From assembly GCA_035317605.1 (NCBI GenBank), contig DATHGT010000152.1:1-55941 (forward strand): DNA of 55,941 nt, read 5' to 3'. This document shows positions 25,678 through 34,044 of this stretch, piece by piece (positions within the stretch are counted from its first letter, which is position 1; each line of letters opens with the position of its first letter). A program made the translations under genes and the position numbers. Source of the DNA: DATHGT01 sp035317605 (GTDB lineage Bacteria > Methylomirabilota > Methylomirabilia > Rokubacteriales > CSP1-6). Below the pieces are notes generated by a model, which ran no database searches, was not told the origin of the DNA, and saw nothing but the letters and a program-made list of their open reading frames with translations.

Positions 25678-26949
25678 TCAGCCGCGTCCGCGCGCCGCGT
25701 CGGGAACGATACGCCAGCGATGGCGAATCTTGGTCACTCCCCGCTCGGCCGCGTCGTCGCGCACCGAGAACGGATAGCGGCGGCTGTGGTAATCGTACGG
25801 AGTGCCGTCCTCGGCGTGCACGCCGACGTCGACGAAGTAGCTCCCGCCGACGAGGCCGATCGAATCGATCGTCACTTCCACGTCGCCGCTCGCCCCCAAC
25901 TCGGGGACTCCGATCCGGCCCAGCGTGGTGTCGGTGCCGTAGATCCACAGGCCGTCGTTGCGGACGATGGCGAAGCCGAAGACGGGCCGTTCGACCGGGC
26001 GGTGCACGCGATAGGCGAAGCGGAGGGTGACGGGCTCTCCCGGCGCGTACACGTACCGTTCGTTGCCGTAGGTGTCGTCCAGCCGCACTCCATCGATCTC
26101 GATCTCGCGCGTGCCCCACCGATCGCGGGTCTCGCTCGCCATCCGGGCGGCCCCGCCGGCGGTGAGCGACCGGTCGTAGGCGCGAGCGAGCGCGTCGGAT
26201 TCCTGCTCGGACATCTCCTGGCGATACAGATCGATGACCTTGTGCGGCGCGCCGGAGGCGCGGATCATCCCGTGGTCGAGCCACACCGCCTCGTCGCACC
26301 AGCGTTCCACGGTCGCGGCTTCGTGCCCGACCAGCAGCACGGTCTTGCCCAGCCGGCGGAACTCCGCGAAGCGGTCGGCGCACTTGCGCGCGAAGGCCTC
26401 GTCGCCGATGGCCAGCACCTCGTCCATGAGCAGCACGTCGGGCTCGAGGTGGACGGCCACCGCGAAACCCAGCCGCATGTACATGCCGGAGGAGTAGGTG
26501 CGGGCGGGGGCGTCGATGAACTCCTGCATGCCGGCGAACTCCACGATCGCGTCGAGCCGCCGCCGGACCTCGCGCTGGGACAGGCCGAGGATGATGCCGT
26601 TGATCACCACGTTCTCCCGCCCGGTCAGCTCCGGATGAAAGCCGGCCCCCAGCTCGATCAGCGGGGCCACCCGTCCCTGGACCCGGACCGTGCCGCTGTC
26701 GGGCCGGTAGATGCCCGCCACGAGCTTGAGCAGCGTGCTCTTCCCCGATCCGTTGGCGCCCACGATGCCGAGCGTCTGCCCCTTCTCCACCGTGAGGTCG
26801 ATGTCGCGCAAGGCCACGAACCGCTCCCGCCCGCGCTGATTCCGCCGGCGGATCAGCTCGAGCACCGCGGACTTCAGCGTGGTCGGCGGCCGGCCGCCGT
26901 GGGCGCGGAACAGCTTGGAGATGCCGCGCAGCTCGATGGCCGGCGGCAT
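25678..26949 (-). CDS. wzt: ABC transporter ATPase for polysaccharide export (Wzt type)
   Basis: 423 residues. The N-terminal ATPase (about 1-245) has Walker A GANGSGKST, the signature YSSGMYMRLGF, Walker B VLLMDEVLAIGD and the H-loop LLVGHE. The C-terminal ~150 residues form a Wzt-like beta-sandwich that in known systems recognises the capped non-reducing end of the O-polysaccharide, so export is probably end-modification dependent. The ATG at 26949 overlaps the permease stop (ATGA); the frame is open beyond it but only antiparallel to the permease. It pairs with the Wzm permease. Confidence 0.92.
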   Translation of the reverse strand: MPPAIELRGISKLFRAHGGRPPTTLKSAVLELIRRRNQRGRERFVALRDIDLTVEKGQTLGIVGANGSGKSTLLKLVAGIYRPDSGTVRVQGRVAPLIELGAGFHPELTGRENVVINGIILGLSQREVRRRLDAIVEFAGMQEFIDAPARTYSSGMYMRLGFAVAVHLEPDVLLMDEVLAIGDEAFARKCADRFAEFRRLGKTVLLVGHEAATVERWCDEAVWLDHGMIRASGAPHKVIDLYRQEMSEQESDALARAYDRSLTAGGAARMASETRDRWGTREIEIDGVRLDDTYGNERYVYAPGEPVTLRFAYRVHRPVERPVFGFAIVRNDGLWIYGTDTTLGRIGVPELGASGDVEVTIDSIGLVGGSYFVDVGVHAEDGTPYDYHSRRYPFSVRDDAAERGVTKIRHRWRIVPDAARGRG

Positions 26950-27725
26950 CAGATCTCTTCGGCCAGGCCCCAGCGCATCCGATCGGCGAGGGCCAGGGCC
27001 ACCCCGAAGACGACCAGCGCCACCAGGGCCACGGGAGCCAGGTGCATGAACGAGGGTACCTGGGCCCCATAGACCGCGTCCTGGAACGCCGACACCAGGA
27101 TCGCCATGGGGTTCAGCAAGAGAAACGCGTGGAAGCGCGCGGGGACCATCGCGGTGGGATAGAGCACGGGAGTGAGAAAAAACCACAGCGTGAGCAGATT
27201 GGCCAGGAGCTGCTGGAGGTCGCGATACCGAACCGTGAGCATCGAGAGCACGATGGTGAGGCCGAGCGTGAACACGTACTGGATCGCGATCGGTAGCGGC
27301 AGGAGCAGCAGCGACCAGCCGACAGGCAGGCCCCAGGCGACCATGAACACGAGCAGCAGGGGTAGCGCGAGCAGGAAGTTCACGAGCGCCGCGGTCACCG
27401 AGACCGCGGGCAGGATCTGGGGCGGAAACGGCACACGCTTCATGAGGGAGCCGCTGTCCACCACGGAGCTGGCGCCCGCCAGCATGGACGACGAGAACCA
27501 GATCCACGGGAGCAGTCCCGCGAATACGAAGATCGGGTAGGCTCGGATGTCGACCCGCATGTACACCGAGAACACCAGCGAGTAGATGACCATCAGCAGG
27601 AGCGGGTTCAAGAAGGTCCACAAGAACCCGAGTACCGATCCGCGATACCGAGTCTTGAGATCCCGCCAGATGAGAATGAGCAAAATCTCGCGATACGCGA
27701 TCAGCTCGCGCAACGCCCTCGTCAT
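26949..27725 (-). CDS. wzm: ABC transporter permease for polysaccharide export (Wzm type)
   Basis: 258 residues with about six membrane segments, ABC-2 type. The N-terminal amphipathic region IWRDLKTRYRGSVLGFLW and the LPWIWFSSSMLAGASS segment are typical of Wzm/TagG. It moves the undecaprenyl-linked polysaccharide to the periplasmic face. It is the first gene of the minus-strand operon running to 19554. A TATGAT-like -10 (minus strand 27760-27755) lies 30 bases upstream, without a clear -35. Confidence 0.92.
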   Translation of the reverse strand: MTRALRELIAYREILLILIWRDLKTRYRGSVLGFLWTFLNPLLLMVIYSLVFSVYMRVDIRAYPIFVFAGLLPWIWFSSSMLAGASSVVDSGSLMKRVPFPPQILPAVSVTAALVNFLLALPLLLVFMVAWGLPVGWSLLLLPLPIAIQYVFTLGLTIVLSMLTVRYRDLQQLLANLLTLWFFLTPVLYPTAMVPARFHAFLLLNPMAILVSAFQDAVYGAQVPSFMHLAPVALVALVVFGVALALADRMRWGLAEEI

Positions 27726-27813
27726 TCGGACGCCCCTGCCCCCACCGCGCCGATATCATACCCCGCGCGAGTCGGACCGCGCCGCCGATTGCGTGGGTTG
27801 GGAGAGTGAGCCA

Positions 27814-27875
27814 CTCGGCGGCGAGCCGAGCCTTTCAACGATCGAGGGCCGTGCGGGGGCGAAGCCCCCTCCGAG
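27814..27875 (-). repeat. stop-adjacent composite repeat after yjbQ (family B)
   Basis: Read on the minus strand, CTCGGAGGGGGCTTCGCCCCC begins directly after the yjbQ stop and is followed, some 20 bases later, by TTGAAAGGCTCGGCTCGCC. The copy at 53741 has the same order (hairpin, then TTGAAGGGCTCGGCTCGGCG) in the same orientation to its gene. The hairpin has a three-base loop and could terminate transcription. Confidence 0.65.
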
Positions 27876-28304
27876 CTACTCGCCGATCAACTGGATGTGG
27901 ATTTCGCGTTTCCGGGGACCGTCGAATTCCGCGAAGATGATCGACTGGAAGCGCCCCAGCGTCAGCTCACCGTTGTTGAGTCCGACGGCGATGCTTCGGC
28001 CCAGCAGCGCGGCGCGCAGGTGGGAGTGAGCGTTGCCACGCTCGCAGTCGGAATACCGGGCGTCGTCGTGGCGGTAGCCGCCGCGCTCGGGCACCAGCCG
28101 TTCCACGAGCCCTTTGAGATCGTCGATCAGCGCCGCCTGGAATTCGTTGACGAAGAGCGCGCAGGTCGTGTGCAGCGTGTTGACGAGAGCGATGCCTGTG
28201 GTCACCGAGGAGTTCTGGACGATGTCCCGGACCTGCTTGGTGATGTCGGAGACCTCGGTTCCCTCCTCACTCGCCAGTGTGAATGAGGCATTGAACACCT
28301 TCAT
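27876..28304 (-). CDS. YjbQ/UPF0047 family protein (secondary thiamine-phosphate synthase type)
   Basis: 142 residues, the family's full length. Conserved features are GIALVNTLHTTCALFVNE, DDLKGLVERLVP, NAHSHLRAALLG and GRFQSIIFAEFDGPRKRE. Members have weak thiamine-phosphate synthase activity in vitro and the true role is unsettled. It has its own TTGACT-18-TATCGT promoter and a leader of about 70 bases holding a perfect hairpin. It is flanked by unrelated operons. Confidence 0.9.
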   Translation of the reverse strand: MKVFNASFTLASEEGTEVSDITKQVRDIVQNSSVTTGIALVNTLHTTCALFVNEFQAALIDDLKGLVERLVPERGGYRHDDARYSDCERGNAHSHLRAALLGRSIAVGLNNGELTLGRFQSIIFAEFDGPRKREIHIQLIGE

Positions 28305-28339
28305 CGCTTTTCATTCTCCCCAGCGCATCCTGCGGATTT

Positions 28340-28358
28340 CGCTGGCATAACGCCAGCG
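28340..28358 (-). other. perfect hairpin in the yjbQ leader
   Basis: CGCTGGC, a five-base loop, GCCAGCG lies between the predicted transcription start (near 28374) and the ribosome-binding site of yjbQ. It does not resemble the TPP riboswitch core. Confidence 0.4.
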
Positions 28359-28380
28359 CCCGGCAACAAGCCCATCCGCT

Positions 28381-28410
28381 ACGATACGGCGACCCACCGT
28401 CGGAAGTCAA
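28381..28410 (-). promoter_or_regulatory. promoter of yjbQ
   Basis: Minus strand TTGACT (28410-28405), 18 bases, TATCGT (28386-28381). It lies in the 140-base gap after the peptide-transporter permease. Confidence 0.5.
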
Positions 28411-28444
28411 TTGACTCGGAGGGGGCGTTGGCCCCGCTCCGGAT

Positions 28445-29263
28445 TCACTGCTGGCGGCTGTCGAGGAGGTCGCGCAGGCCGTCTCCGAGCAAGTTCAATC
28501 CGAGGACGGACAGCGCGATGGCGGCGCCGGGAAAAAGGGCAAACCAGGGGCTCAGGGACAGGAAGTTCTGAGCTTCCTTGAGCATGAGTCCCCACGAGGG
28601 CTGCGGTGGTTGCGTGCCAAGGCCGAGGTAGGCCAGGGCCGCCTCGGCCAGGATCGCGACCGGGAAGCTGGTCGTGGCCTGGATGATCAGGGGCGACAGG
28701 GCGTTGGGAAGGATGTGCCGACCGATCAGCCTGAGGTCATTGGCGCCCAGCGCGGCGGCCGCCAGGACGAACTCCCGTCCCCCCAACTCGAGGAAGCTCC
28801 CGCGCGCCAGCCGGGCGAAGGCGGGAACGAACGCGATGCCGATGGCCACCGTGCTGATCGTGATCCCCGGACGGAAGACCGCGCTGAAGAGCAGCGCGGA
28901 GAGGATCGCCGGGAATCCCTGGACGGCGTCGACCAGACGCATCAGCACCTCGTCGAGCCAGCCGCCCACGTAACCGCCGGCGATGCCCAGCGGCACCCCC
29001 ACCCCGGCGCCCACCGCCACGGCCAGCACGCCCACCGCGATCGAAGTGACCGTTCCCGCCATCACCCGGGCCAGCACGTCGCGTCCGTACTGATCGGTGC
29101 CGAACGGGTGCTGACGCGACGGACCTTCCAGGCGGCCCGCGATCGACATGCTGAGGGGATCGGCCGGCGTCCACACCAGCGACACGAGCGCCACCGCGAC
29201 CAGCAGGAGCGTGATCCCGAGCCCCACCGAGAACGCCACGTGCACCCGCCACGCGCTACTCAT
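28445..29263 (-). CDS. DppC/OppC-type ABC permease
   Basis: 272 residues with an N-terminal membrane helix and a C-terminal BPD_transp_1 domain of five helices. It has the HPFGTDQYGRDVLARV segment characteristic of DppC proteins and the EAA-type loop around AALGANDLRLIGRHILPNA. The start is the ATG at 29263, overlapping the upstream dppB-like gene by eight bases; a longer frame upstream is only antisense sequence. It forms the inner-membrane channel for oligopeptides, or nickel/glycoside-like substrates, with the neighbouring permease. Confidence 0.9.
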   Translation of the reverse strand: MSSAWRVHVAFSVGLGITLLLVAVALVSLVWTPADPLSMSIAGRLEGPSRQHPFGTDQYGRDVLARVMAGTVTSIAVGVLAVAVGAGVGVPLGIAGGYVGGWLDEVLMRLVDAVQGFPAILSALLFSAVFRPGITISTVAIGIAFVPAFARLARGSFLELGGREFVLAAAALGANDLRLIGRHILPNALSPLIIQATTSFPVAILAEAALAYLGLGTQPPQPSWGLMLKEAQNFLSLSPWFALFPGAAIALSVLGLNLLGDGLRDLLDSRQQ

Positions 29264-30200
29264 GGCGAATGCGCGGGTCGAGCCACGCGTACGAGAGGTC
29301 GACGGCGAAATTGATGGCCACGATGCACGAGGCCACGAACAGCGTGACGCCCTGGACGACGGGCAGGTCGCGCGCGGCGATGGCGCCCAGGGCCAGCCGG
29401 CCGAGGCCGGGCAACGCGAAGACCGACTCGAGAATGATGCTGCCCGCCAGGAGCTGACCGAGCTGGACACCGGCCACCGTGACCACCGGGATCATCGCGT
29501 TCCTCAGCGCGTGCCGAAAGATCACGAGCCGCTCGGACACGCCCTTGGCCCGCGCGGTGCGTACGTATTCCTCGCCGAGCACCTCGAGCAGCGACGAGCG
29601 CGTGGCCCGGATCAGGACCGCGGCCTGGAAGAGTCCGAGCGCGAGGGCCGGCAACAGCAGTGAGCGCATGGCCGCCCAGAAGCCCAGCGTCCAGCCCTCG
29701 AATCCGCCCGACCTGAACCAACCCAGGCGGACCGAGAAGAGCAGGATCAGCAGCAACCCCGCCCAGAACGACGGAACCGCGAGGCCGACCTGGGCGACGA
29801 TCATGGTCAGGTAATCGCCCGGGCGGCGGGCGTGGGTGGCGGCGTGGACGCCGAGCGGAAGCGCCACCAGCAGCGTGAAGAACGCCGCCATCACCGTCAG
29901 CGGCAGCGTGACGGGCAGACGGCTCACGATCAGCGCGCCCACGGGCACGTCGTACTGGATCGACACCCCCAGCTCGCCGCGCAGGGCGCCTCCGAGCCAG
30001 TCCGCGTACTGGACGATCAACGGCCGGTCGAGCCCCATCGCGGCGCGCAGGCGCGCCACGACCTCGGGGTTCGCCTCCGCTCCGGCCATGACGAGGACGG
30101 GATCGCCGGGGAGCACGCGGATGGCGACGAACACGAGAACGGAGACGAAACCGAGCGTGACGACGAACGACACCACGCGCCGGACGACGTATCCGCGCAC
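29256..30200 (-). CDS. DppB/OppB-type ABC permease
   Basis: 314 residues. The N-terminal segment RVLPGDPVLVMAGAEA and the MGLDRPLIVQYADWL stretch are typical of DppB. Five to six membrane helices carry the EAA loop (VRTARAKGVSERLVIFRHALR). GTG start at 30200, 16 bases after the binding-protein stop. Partner of the 28445-29263 permease. Confidence 0.91.
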   Translation of the reverse strand: MRGYVVRRVVSFVVTLGFVSVLVFVAIRVLPGDPVLVMAGAEANPEVVARLRAAMGLDRPLIVQYADWLGGALRGELGVSIQYDVPVGALIVSRLPVTLPLTVMAAFFTLLVALPLGVHAATHARRPGDYLTMIVAQVGLAVPSFWAGLLLILLFSVRLGWFRSGGFEGWTLGFWAAMRSLLLPALALGLFQAAVLIRATRSSLLEVLGEEYVRTARAKGVSERLVIFRHALRNAMIPVVTVAGVQLGQLLAGSIILESVFALPGLGRLALGAIAARDLPVVQGVTLFVASCIVAINFAVDLSYAWLDPRIRHE

Positions 30201-30216
30201 GGCCGTGGCGGGCCGG

Positions 30217-31719
30217 CTACTGCGCCCAGCCCACCTCGGCGAGGTCGCTGGCCGGCAGCGGCAAGTCCTTCCAGATCCCCTGCACGCCCTTCTTCGTCAC
30301 GGCCAGGCGGGGATGCATGAACAGCCACGCCGCCGGGGCGTCCTCGACCAGGAGCCGCTGCATCTGGACGTAGAGATCGCGGCGGGCGTGATCGTCCAGG
30401 GTGACCTCGGATTTCCGGAACAGCTCCTGGAAGCGGGGGCTGTCGTACCGGAAGTAATACTTCGGGTTGGCGTAGTTGGCGATGTCCCAGGCTTCGGCGT
30501 GGCCGATGATGGTGAGGTCGTACTCCGCTTCCTTCCACACCCGCGAGAGCCACTGCCCCCACTCGATCTGCTCGAGCCGCACGCGCACGCCCACTTTCTG
30601 GAGCTGGCCCACGATGATCTCGCCCGCGCGCACGGTGTAGTAGTACTGCGGCGACACGCGCAGCACCGCCTCGAACCCGCCGGGATAGCCGGCCTCGGCC
30701 AGGAGCTTCTTGGCCTTGCCCGGGTCGTGGGGCATGGCGGACGCGAGGTCCACGAAGTACGGATTCAACGGGTCGACGTTGGAGCCGAGGATGCGTCCCA
30801 TCCCGAACATGGCGCCGCTCAGGATCTCGCGCTTGTCGAGGGCGTGGGTGATGGCGCGCCGCACCCGGACGTCCGAGAACGGCTTCTTGCCGTTGTTCAT
30901 GGCCAGGATCACGTCGTTGGTGGTGTCGCCCTCGATCACCACGAAGCGCGGGTCCTTGCGCAGATCCGCGATGTGCTCGGGGCCGAGACCGAAGAGCGAG
31001 GCGTCGACGTCGCCGGCCTTGAGCGCGGCCTGGGCGGCGTTGGGATCGGCGATGAAGCGGAACGTCACCCGCTCGAGCTTGGGCAGGCCCTTGACGTGGT
31101 AGTCGGGGTTCCGGGTGAGCGTGATGCGGTCGCCGCGGATCCACTCACCGAAGCGGAACGGCCCGGTGCCGACCGGCGCGCTCTTGAGGGTCTCCACGGC
31201 CTCCCGCGGATAGATCACCGAGCCCTGCCGCGCGAGGTTGAGCAGGAAGTTCGCGTTGAGGCTCTTGAGCGCGAAGGTGATCGTGTAGTCGTCCTTGACG
31301 ATGATGTCGCCGATGGCCGTGTAGAACCCGGGATAGGGGTGCTTGGTCTCCGGGTTCATGGCGCGCTCGAAGACGAACTTGACGTCGGCCGCCTTCACCT
31401 CGCGGCCGTTGTGAAAGCGCACCCCGCGCTTGAGGAAGAAGGTGTAGTTCCGGTTGTCGCTGGTGTGCCAGCGCTCGGCCAGCCACGGCACGGTCTTGCC
31501 GTGCCGGTCGATCTTCACCAGGCACTCCTGGATGTTGTAGAAGACCACTCCGGCGGTGGCCGAGGCGGGTGTCGCGGTGAGGTCGAGACCCGGCGGCTCC
31601 GCCGCCACCTGCACGACGAGCGCCGTGGGCGGCGCCGCCGTGGGCGGCGCCGCCGTGGCGACCGTCGAGAGACCAGCGACGAGGACGAGGAGCACGAGAG
31701 CGAGGGCGCCTGACCGCAT
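30217..31719 (-). CDS. peptide-type ABC transporter substrate-binding protein (SBP_bac_5)
   Basis: 500 residues. A cleavable signal peptide (about 1-23, ending ATAA) lacks a lipobox, so the protein is probably free in the periplasm. The mature family-5 fold has VPWLAERWHTSDNRNYTFFL, RFHNGREVKAADVKFVFERA and VRRAITHALDKREIL. It delivers a peptide-like or other oligomeric ligand to the two permeases downstream. Just after the signal peptide a 15-base tandem repeat encodes APPTAAPPTA. GGGAGG precedes the ATG. No DppD/DppF ATPase gene accompanies the set, so ATPases must come from elsewhere. Confidence 0.9.
   Translation of the reverse strand: MRSGALALVLLVLVAGLSTVATAAPPTAAPPTALVVQVAAEPPGLDLTATPASATAGVVFYNIQECLVKIDRHGKTVPWLAERWHTSDNRNYTFFLKRGVRFHNGREVKAADVKFVFERAMNPETKHPYPGFYTAIGDIIVKDDYTITFALKSLNANFLLNLARQGSVIYPREAVETLKSAPVGTGPFRFGEWIRGDRITLTRNPDYHVKGLPKLERVTFRFIADPNAAQAALKAGDVDASLFGLGPEHIADLRKDPRFVVIEGDTTNDVILAMNNGKKPFSDVRVRRAITHALDKREILSGAMFGMGRILGSNVDPLNPYFVDLASAMPHDPGKAKKLLAEAGYPGGFEAVLRVSPQYYYTVRAGEIIVGQLQKVGVRVRLEQIEWGQWLSRVWKEAEYDLTIIGHAEAWDIANYANPKYYFRYDSPRFQELFRKSEVTLDDHARRDLYVQMQRLLVEDAPAAWLFMHPRLAVTKKGVQGIWKDLPLPASDLAEVGWAQ
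31622..31655 (-). repeat. 15-base tandem repeat in the binding-protein N-terminus
   Basis: Two exact 15-base units (plus strand GCCGTGGGCGGCGCC) and a partial third encode Ala-Pro-Pro-Thr-Ala repeats just behind the signal peptide. Slippage-prone, but units keep the frame. Confidence 0.7.
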
Positions 31720-31758
31720 GGAGAACCTCCCGGTTGGCCGATTCTAATCAAACAAGGG

Positions 31759-31788
31759 TTGGACCGGATGGGGGAATATTCGTATTGT
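31759..31788 (+). promoter_or_regulatory. promoter of the carbamoyltransferase operon, predicted leaderless
   Basis: TTGGAC (31759-31764), 18 bases, TATTGT (31783-31788). The start would fall near 31795, two bases before the ATG at 31797. No ribosome-binding site is seen. Confidence 0.5.
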
Positions 31789-31796
31789 AGGGCATC

Positions 31797-32024
31797 ATGC
31801 TTACGCTGCTTCGCCGCCTGTGGGCGGGATGGAAGCGCATCGGTCGCAAGATCGGTGACTTCCAGGCCCGCGTGCTCCTCACCGTCTTCTATTTCGTGAT
31901 CCTGGCCCCCTTCGCCCTCGTCGTACGCTGGAAAGCCGATCCCCTCGGGCTCAAGCGCGGCGGCGGCTGGCTCCCGGTCGTCCGCACGGCGGATCCCCTC
32001 GAGCGGGCGCGGCGGCAGTTCTGA
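31797..32024 (+). CDS. small membrane protein, SxtJ-like neighbour of carbamoyltransferase
   Basis: 75 residues: a basic N-terminus (about 1-24), one membrane segment (about 26-44) and a C-terminal cytoplasmic stretch with WKADPLGLKR. It resembles the C-terminal part of SxtJ-type membrane proteins that occur beside NodU/CmcH carbamoyltransferases; this is recalled similarity, not tested. Its TGA overlaps the carbamoyltransferase ATG by one base, so the two are translationally coupled. Function unknown. Confidence 0.72.
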   Translation: MLTLLRRLWAGWKRIGRKIGDFQARVLLTVFYFVILAPFALVVRWKADPLGLKRGGGWLPVVRTADPLERARRQF

Positions 32025-33814
32025 TGCACGTCCTCGGCATCTCCTGCTACTTCCACGACGCCGCCGCCGCCATCCTCCGGGACGGCCAGCTGGTCGCCGC
32101 GGCCGAGGAGGAACGCTTCAGCCGCAAGAAGCACGACTACGAGTACCCGGCCCACGCCATCGACTTCTGCCTGGAGACGGCGGGGATCAGTGCCGGCGAC
32201 CTCGACTACGTGGTGTTCTTCGAGAAGCCGTTCGTGAAGTTCGAGCGCCTCCTGCTCACGAGCATGCAGACGTTCCCGGCCTCGCACAAGGTCTTCCGGG
32301 AGGCGATGGTGACCTGGCTCGGCGACAAGCTCTGGATCCGGCACCTGATCCAGAAGCGCCTGGGCGTGCCGCCGTCCAAGATCCTGTTCAGCGAGCACCA
32401 CCTCTCCCACGCGGCCAGCGCGTTCTTCTGCTCGCCCTTCGAGGAGGCGGCCATTCTCACCGTCGACGGCGTGGGTGAGTGGACGACGGCCAGTCTCGGG
32501 GTCGGCCGCGGCACGGATCTGAAGCTGGTCAAGGAGATCCGCTTCCCGCACTCGCTCGGCCTGCTCTACAGCGCGTTCACCGCCTTCCTCGGCTTCGAGG
32601 TCAACGAGGGCGAGTACAAGGTGATGGGCATGGCGCCGTTCGGCACCCCGCGCTACGCCGACGAGGTCCGCAAGCTCATCCGCGTCCACGCCGACGGCAG
32701 CTTCGAGCTGGACATGGATTACTTCACCTTCCACCGCTCGACCACGCGGACCTACAGCCGCAAGTTCGAGACGCTGTTCGGGCCGCCGCGCGACCCCGCC
32801 GCCAACTTCTTCACGGCCTCCAGCGGCTACCCCTCGTACTTCGGCGAGAAGCCCGCGAACTACGGGGCCCTGGCCAAGGAGAACGAACGCTACGCCGACG
32901 TCGCGGCCAGCGTCCAGCTCGTGATCGAGGAAACGCTGCTCACGCTGGCCCACGCCGCCCACCGCGAGACCGGACTCACCCGTCTCTGCCTGGCCGGCGG
33001 GGTGGCGCTCAACAGCGTGGCCAACAGCCGCATCCTGCGCGAGACCCCCTTCGAGGAGCTGTACATCCAGCCCGCGGCGGGCGACGGCGGAGGCGCGGTC
33101 GGGGCGGCGCTCTACGGCTATCACGCCGTGCTCGGCCGGCCCCGCACCTTCGTGATGGAGCACGCGGCCTGGGGGCAGGAGCACGGCCCCGCCGCCATCG
33201 AGGGCTTCCTGCGCGCCGGCAACATTCCGTACGAGCGGCTCGAGCACGAGGACAAGCTCATCGCGCGGGTCGTCGATCGGCTCCAGGAGGGCAAGGTCGT
33301 GGGCTGGAGCCAGGGACGGTTCGAGTGGGGCCCGCGCGCCCTCGGCCACCGATCGATCCTCGCCGACCCCCGCCGGGCCGACATGAAGGACATCGTCAAC
33401 ACCAAGATCAAGTTCCGCGAGCCGTTCCGGCCGTTCGCGCCGTCGGCCCTGGTGGAGCGGGCCGAGGAGTACTTCGCGCTCCCCGACGCCGCCCGCCACT
33501 ACCCCGCGCGCTTCATGCTGTACGTGGTGGACGTGAAGGAGGACAAGCGCGCGCTCGTCCCCGCCATCACCCACGTGGACGGCACCGGCCGGCTCCAGAC
33601 CGTGCGCCACGACACCAACCCGCGCTATCACCGGCTGATCTCGACCTTCGCGGAAGCGACGGGCGTGCCGATGGTGCTCAATACCTCGTTCAATCTCCGC
33701 GGCGAGCCCATCGTCAACACGCCGGCCGAAGCGTTCAACACCTTCATGCAGAGCGGCATGGACGTCCTGGTGCTCGGCGATTACGTCGTCGACAAGACGG
33801 CGCGACGCGCGTGA
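32024..33814 (+). CDS. NodU/CmcH-family carbamoyltransferase
   Basis: 596 residues. The N-terminal Kae1/TsaD-like ASKHA domain (about 1-360) has MHVLGISCYFHDAAAA, SEHHLSHAASAFFCSPF and LTVDGVGEWTT with metal-binding His residues. The C-terminal YrdC-like domain follows (about 400-590; GRFEWGPRALGHRSILADPR, and NTSFNLRGEPIV near the end). The family transfers carbamoyl from carbamoyl phosphate through carbamoyl-AMP to a hydroxyl of a sugar or metabolite. Placement with glycosyltransferases suggests the acceptor is a glycan or glycolipid. It is flanked by two tiny membrane proteins, a recurring arrangement. Confidence 0.94.
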   Translation: MHVLGISCYFHDAAAAILRDGQLVAAAEEERFSRKKHDYEYPAHAIDFCLETAGISAGDLDYVVFFEKPFVKFERLLLTSMQTFPASHKVFREAMVTWLGDKLWIRHLIQKRLGVPPSKILFSEHHLSHAASAFFCSPFEEAAILTVDGVGEWTTASLGVGRGTDLKLVKEIRFPHSLGLLYSAFTAFLGFEVNEGEYKVMGMAPFGTPRYADEVRKLIRVHADGSFELDMDYFTFHRSTTRTYSRKFETLFGPPRDPAANFFTASSGYPSYFGEKPANYGALAKENERYADVAASVQLVIEETLLTLAHAAHRETGLTRLCLAGGVALNSVANSRILRETPFEELYIQPAAGDGGGAVGAALYGYHAVLGRPRTFVMEHAAWGQEHGPAAIEGFLRAGNIPYERLEHEDKLIARVVDRLQEGKVVGWSQGRFEWGPRALGHRSILADPRRADMKDIVNTKIKFREPFRPFAPSALVERAEEYFALPDAARHYPARFMLYVVDVKEDKRALVPAITHVDGTGRLQTVRHDTNPRYHRLISTFAEATGVPMVLNTSFNLRGEPIVNTPAEAFNTFMQSGMDVLVLGDYVVDKTARRA

Positions 33815-33824
33815 GGAGAGCCGG

Positions 33825-34004
33825 ATGCGCCTGATCGAAAGTCTGGTCGCGCGGATGGGGATCGCCGGAGAGCTGCTGGCCTTCTTCTGGCAGCACAAAT
33901 GGTGGTGGATGACCCCGATGCTCCTGGCCCTCCTCCTCGTCGCCGCCCTGGTCATCTTTGCCCAGAGCAGCGCCATCGCACCCTTCATCTACACACTCTT
34001 CTGA
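33825..34004 (+). CDS. DUF5989-type small membrane protein
   Basis: 59 residues, below usual gene-calling cut-offs. The sequence starts MRLIESLVARMGIAGELLAF, passes QHKWWWMTP, one Leu-rich membrane segment (about 29-46) and ends AQSSAIAPFIYTLF. That ending, with its Gln-Ser/Gly-Ser and YTLF, is the mark of the DUF5989 family found next to carbamoyltransferases. GAGGAGAG lies a few bases upstream of the ATG. Function unknown; a membrane tether for the carbamoyltransferase is a reasonable guess. Confidence 0.85.
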   Translation: MRLIESLVARMGIAGELLAFFWQHKWWWMTPMLLALLLVAALVIFAQSSAIAPFIYTLF

Positions 34005-34008
34005 GCCC

Positions 34009-34028
34009 GGAGGGGGGCTTCGCCCCCC
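34009..34028 (+). repeat. family B hairpin after the DUF5989 gene
   Basis: GGAGGGGGGCTTCGCCCCCC: 7-bp stem, loop TTC, starting four bases after the stop. It separates the carbamoyltransferase trio from the GT2 gene and could attenuate transcription. Confidence 0.6.
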
Positions 34029-34044
34029 ACGACGAGGGGCGAGC

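Noticed and set aside
26950..27759. N-terminal extension of the Wzt ATPase across the permease gene
   Set aside because: The extension is antiparallel-free shadow of wzm in another frame of the same strand; the ATGA overlap at 26949 gives the usual permease-ATPase coupling.
31889..33988. Minus-strand 699-codon frame over the carbamoyltransferase
   Set aside because: Mirror of a highly conserved plus-strand gene with no domain features of its own.
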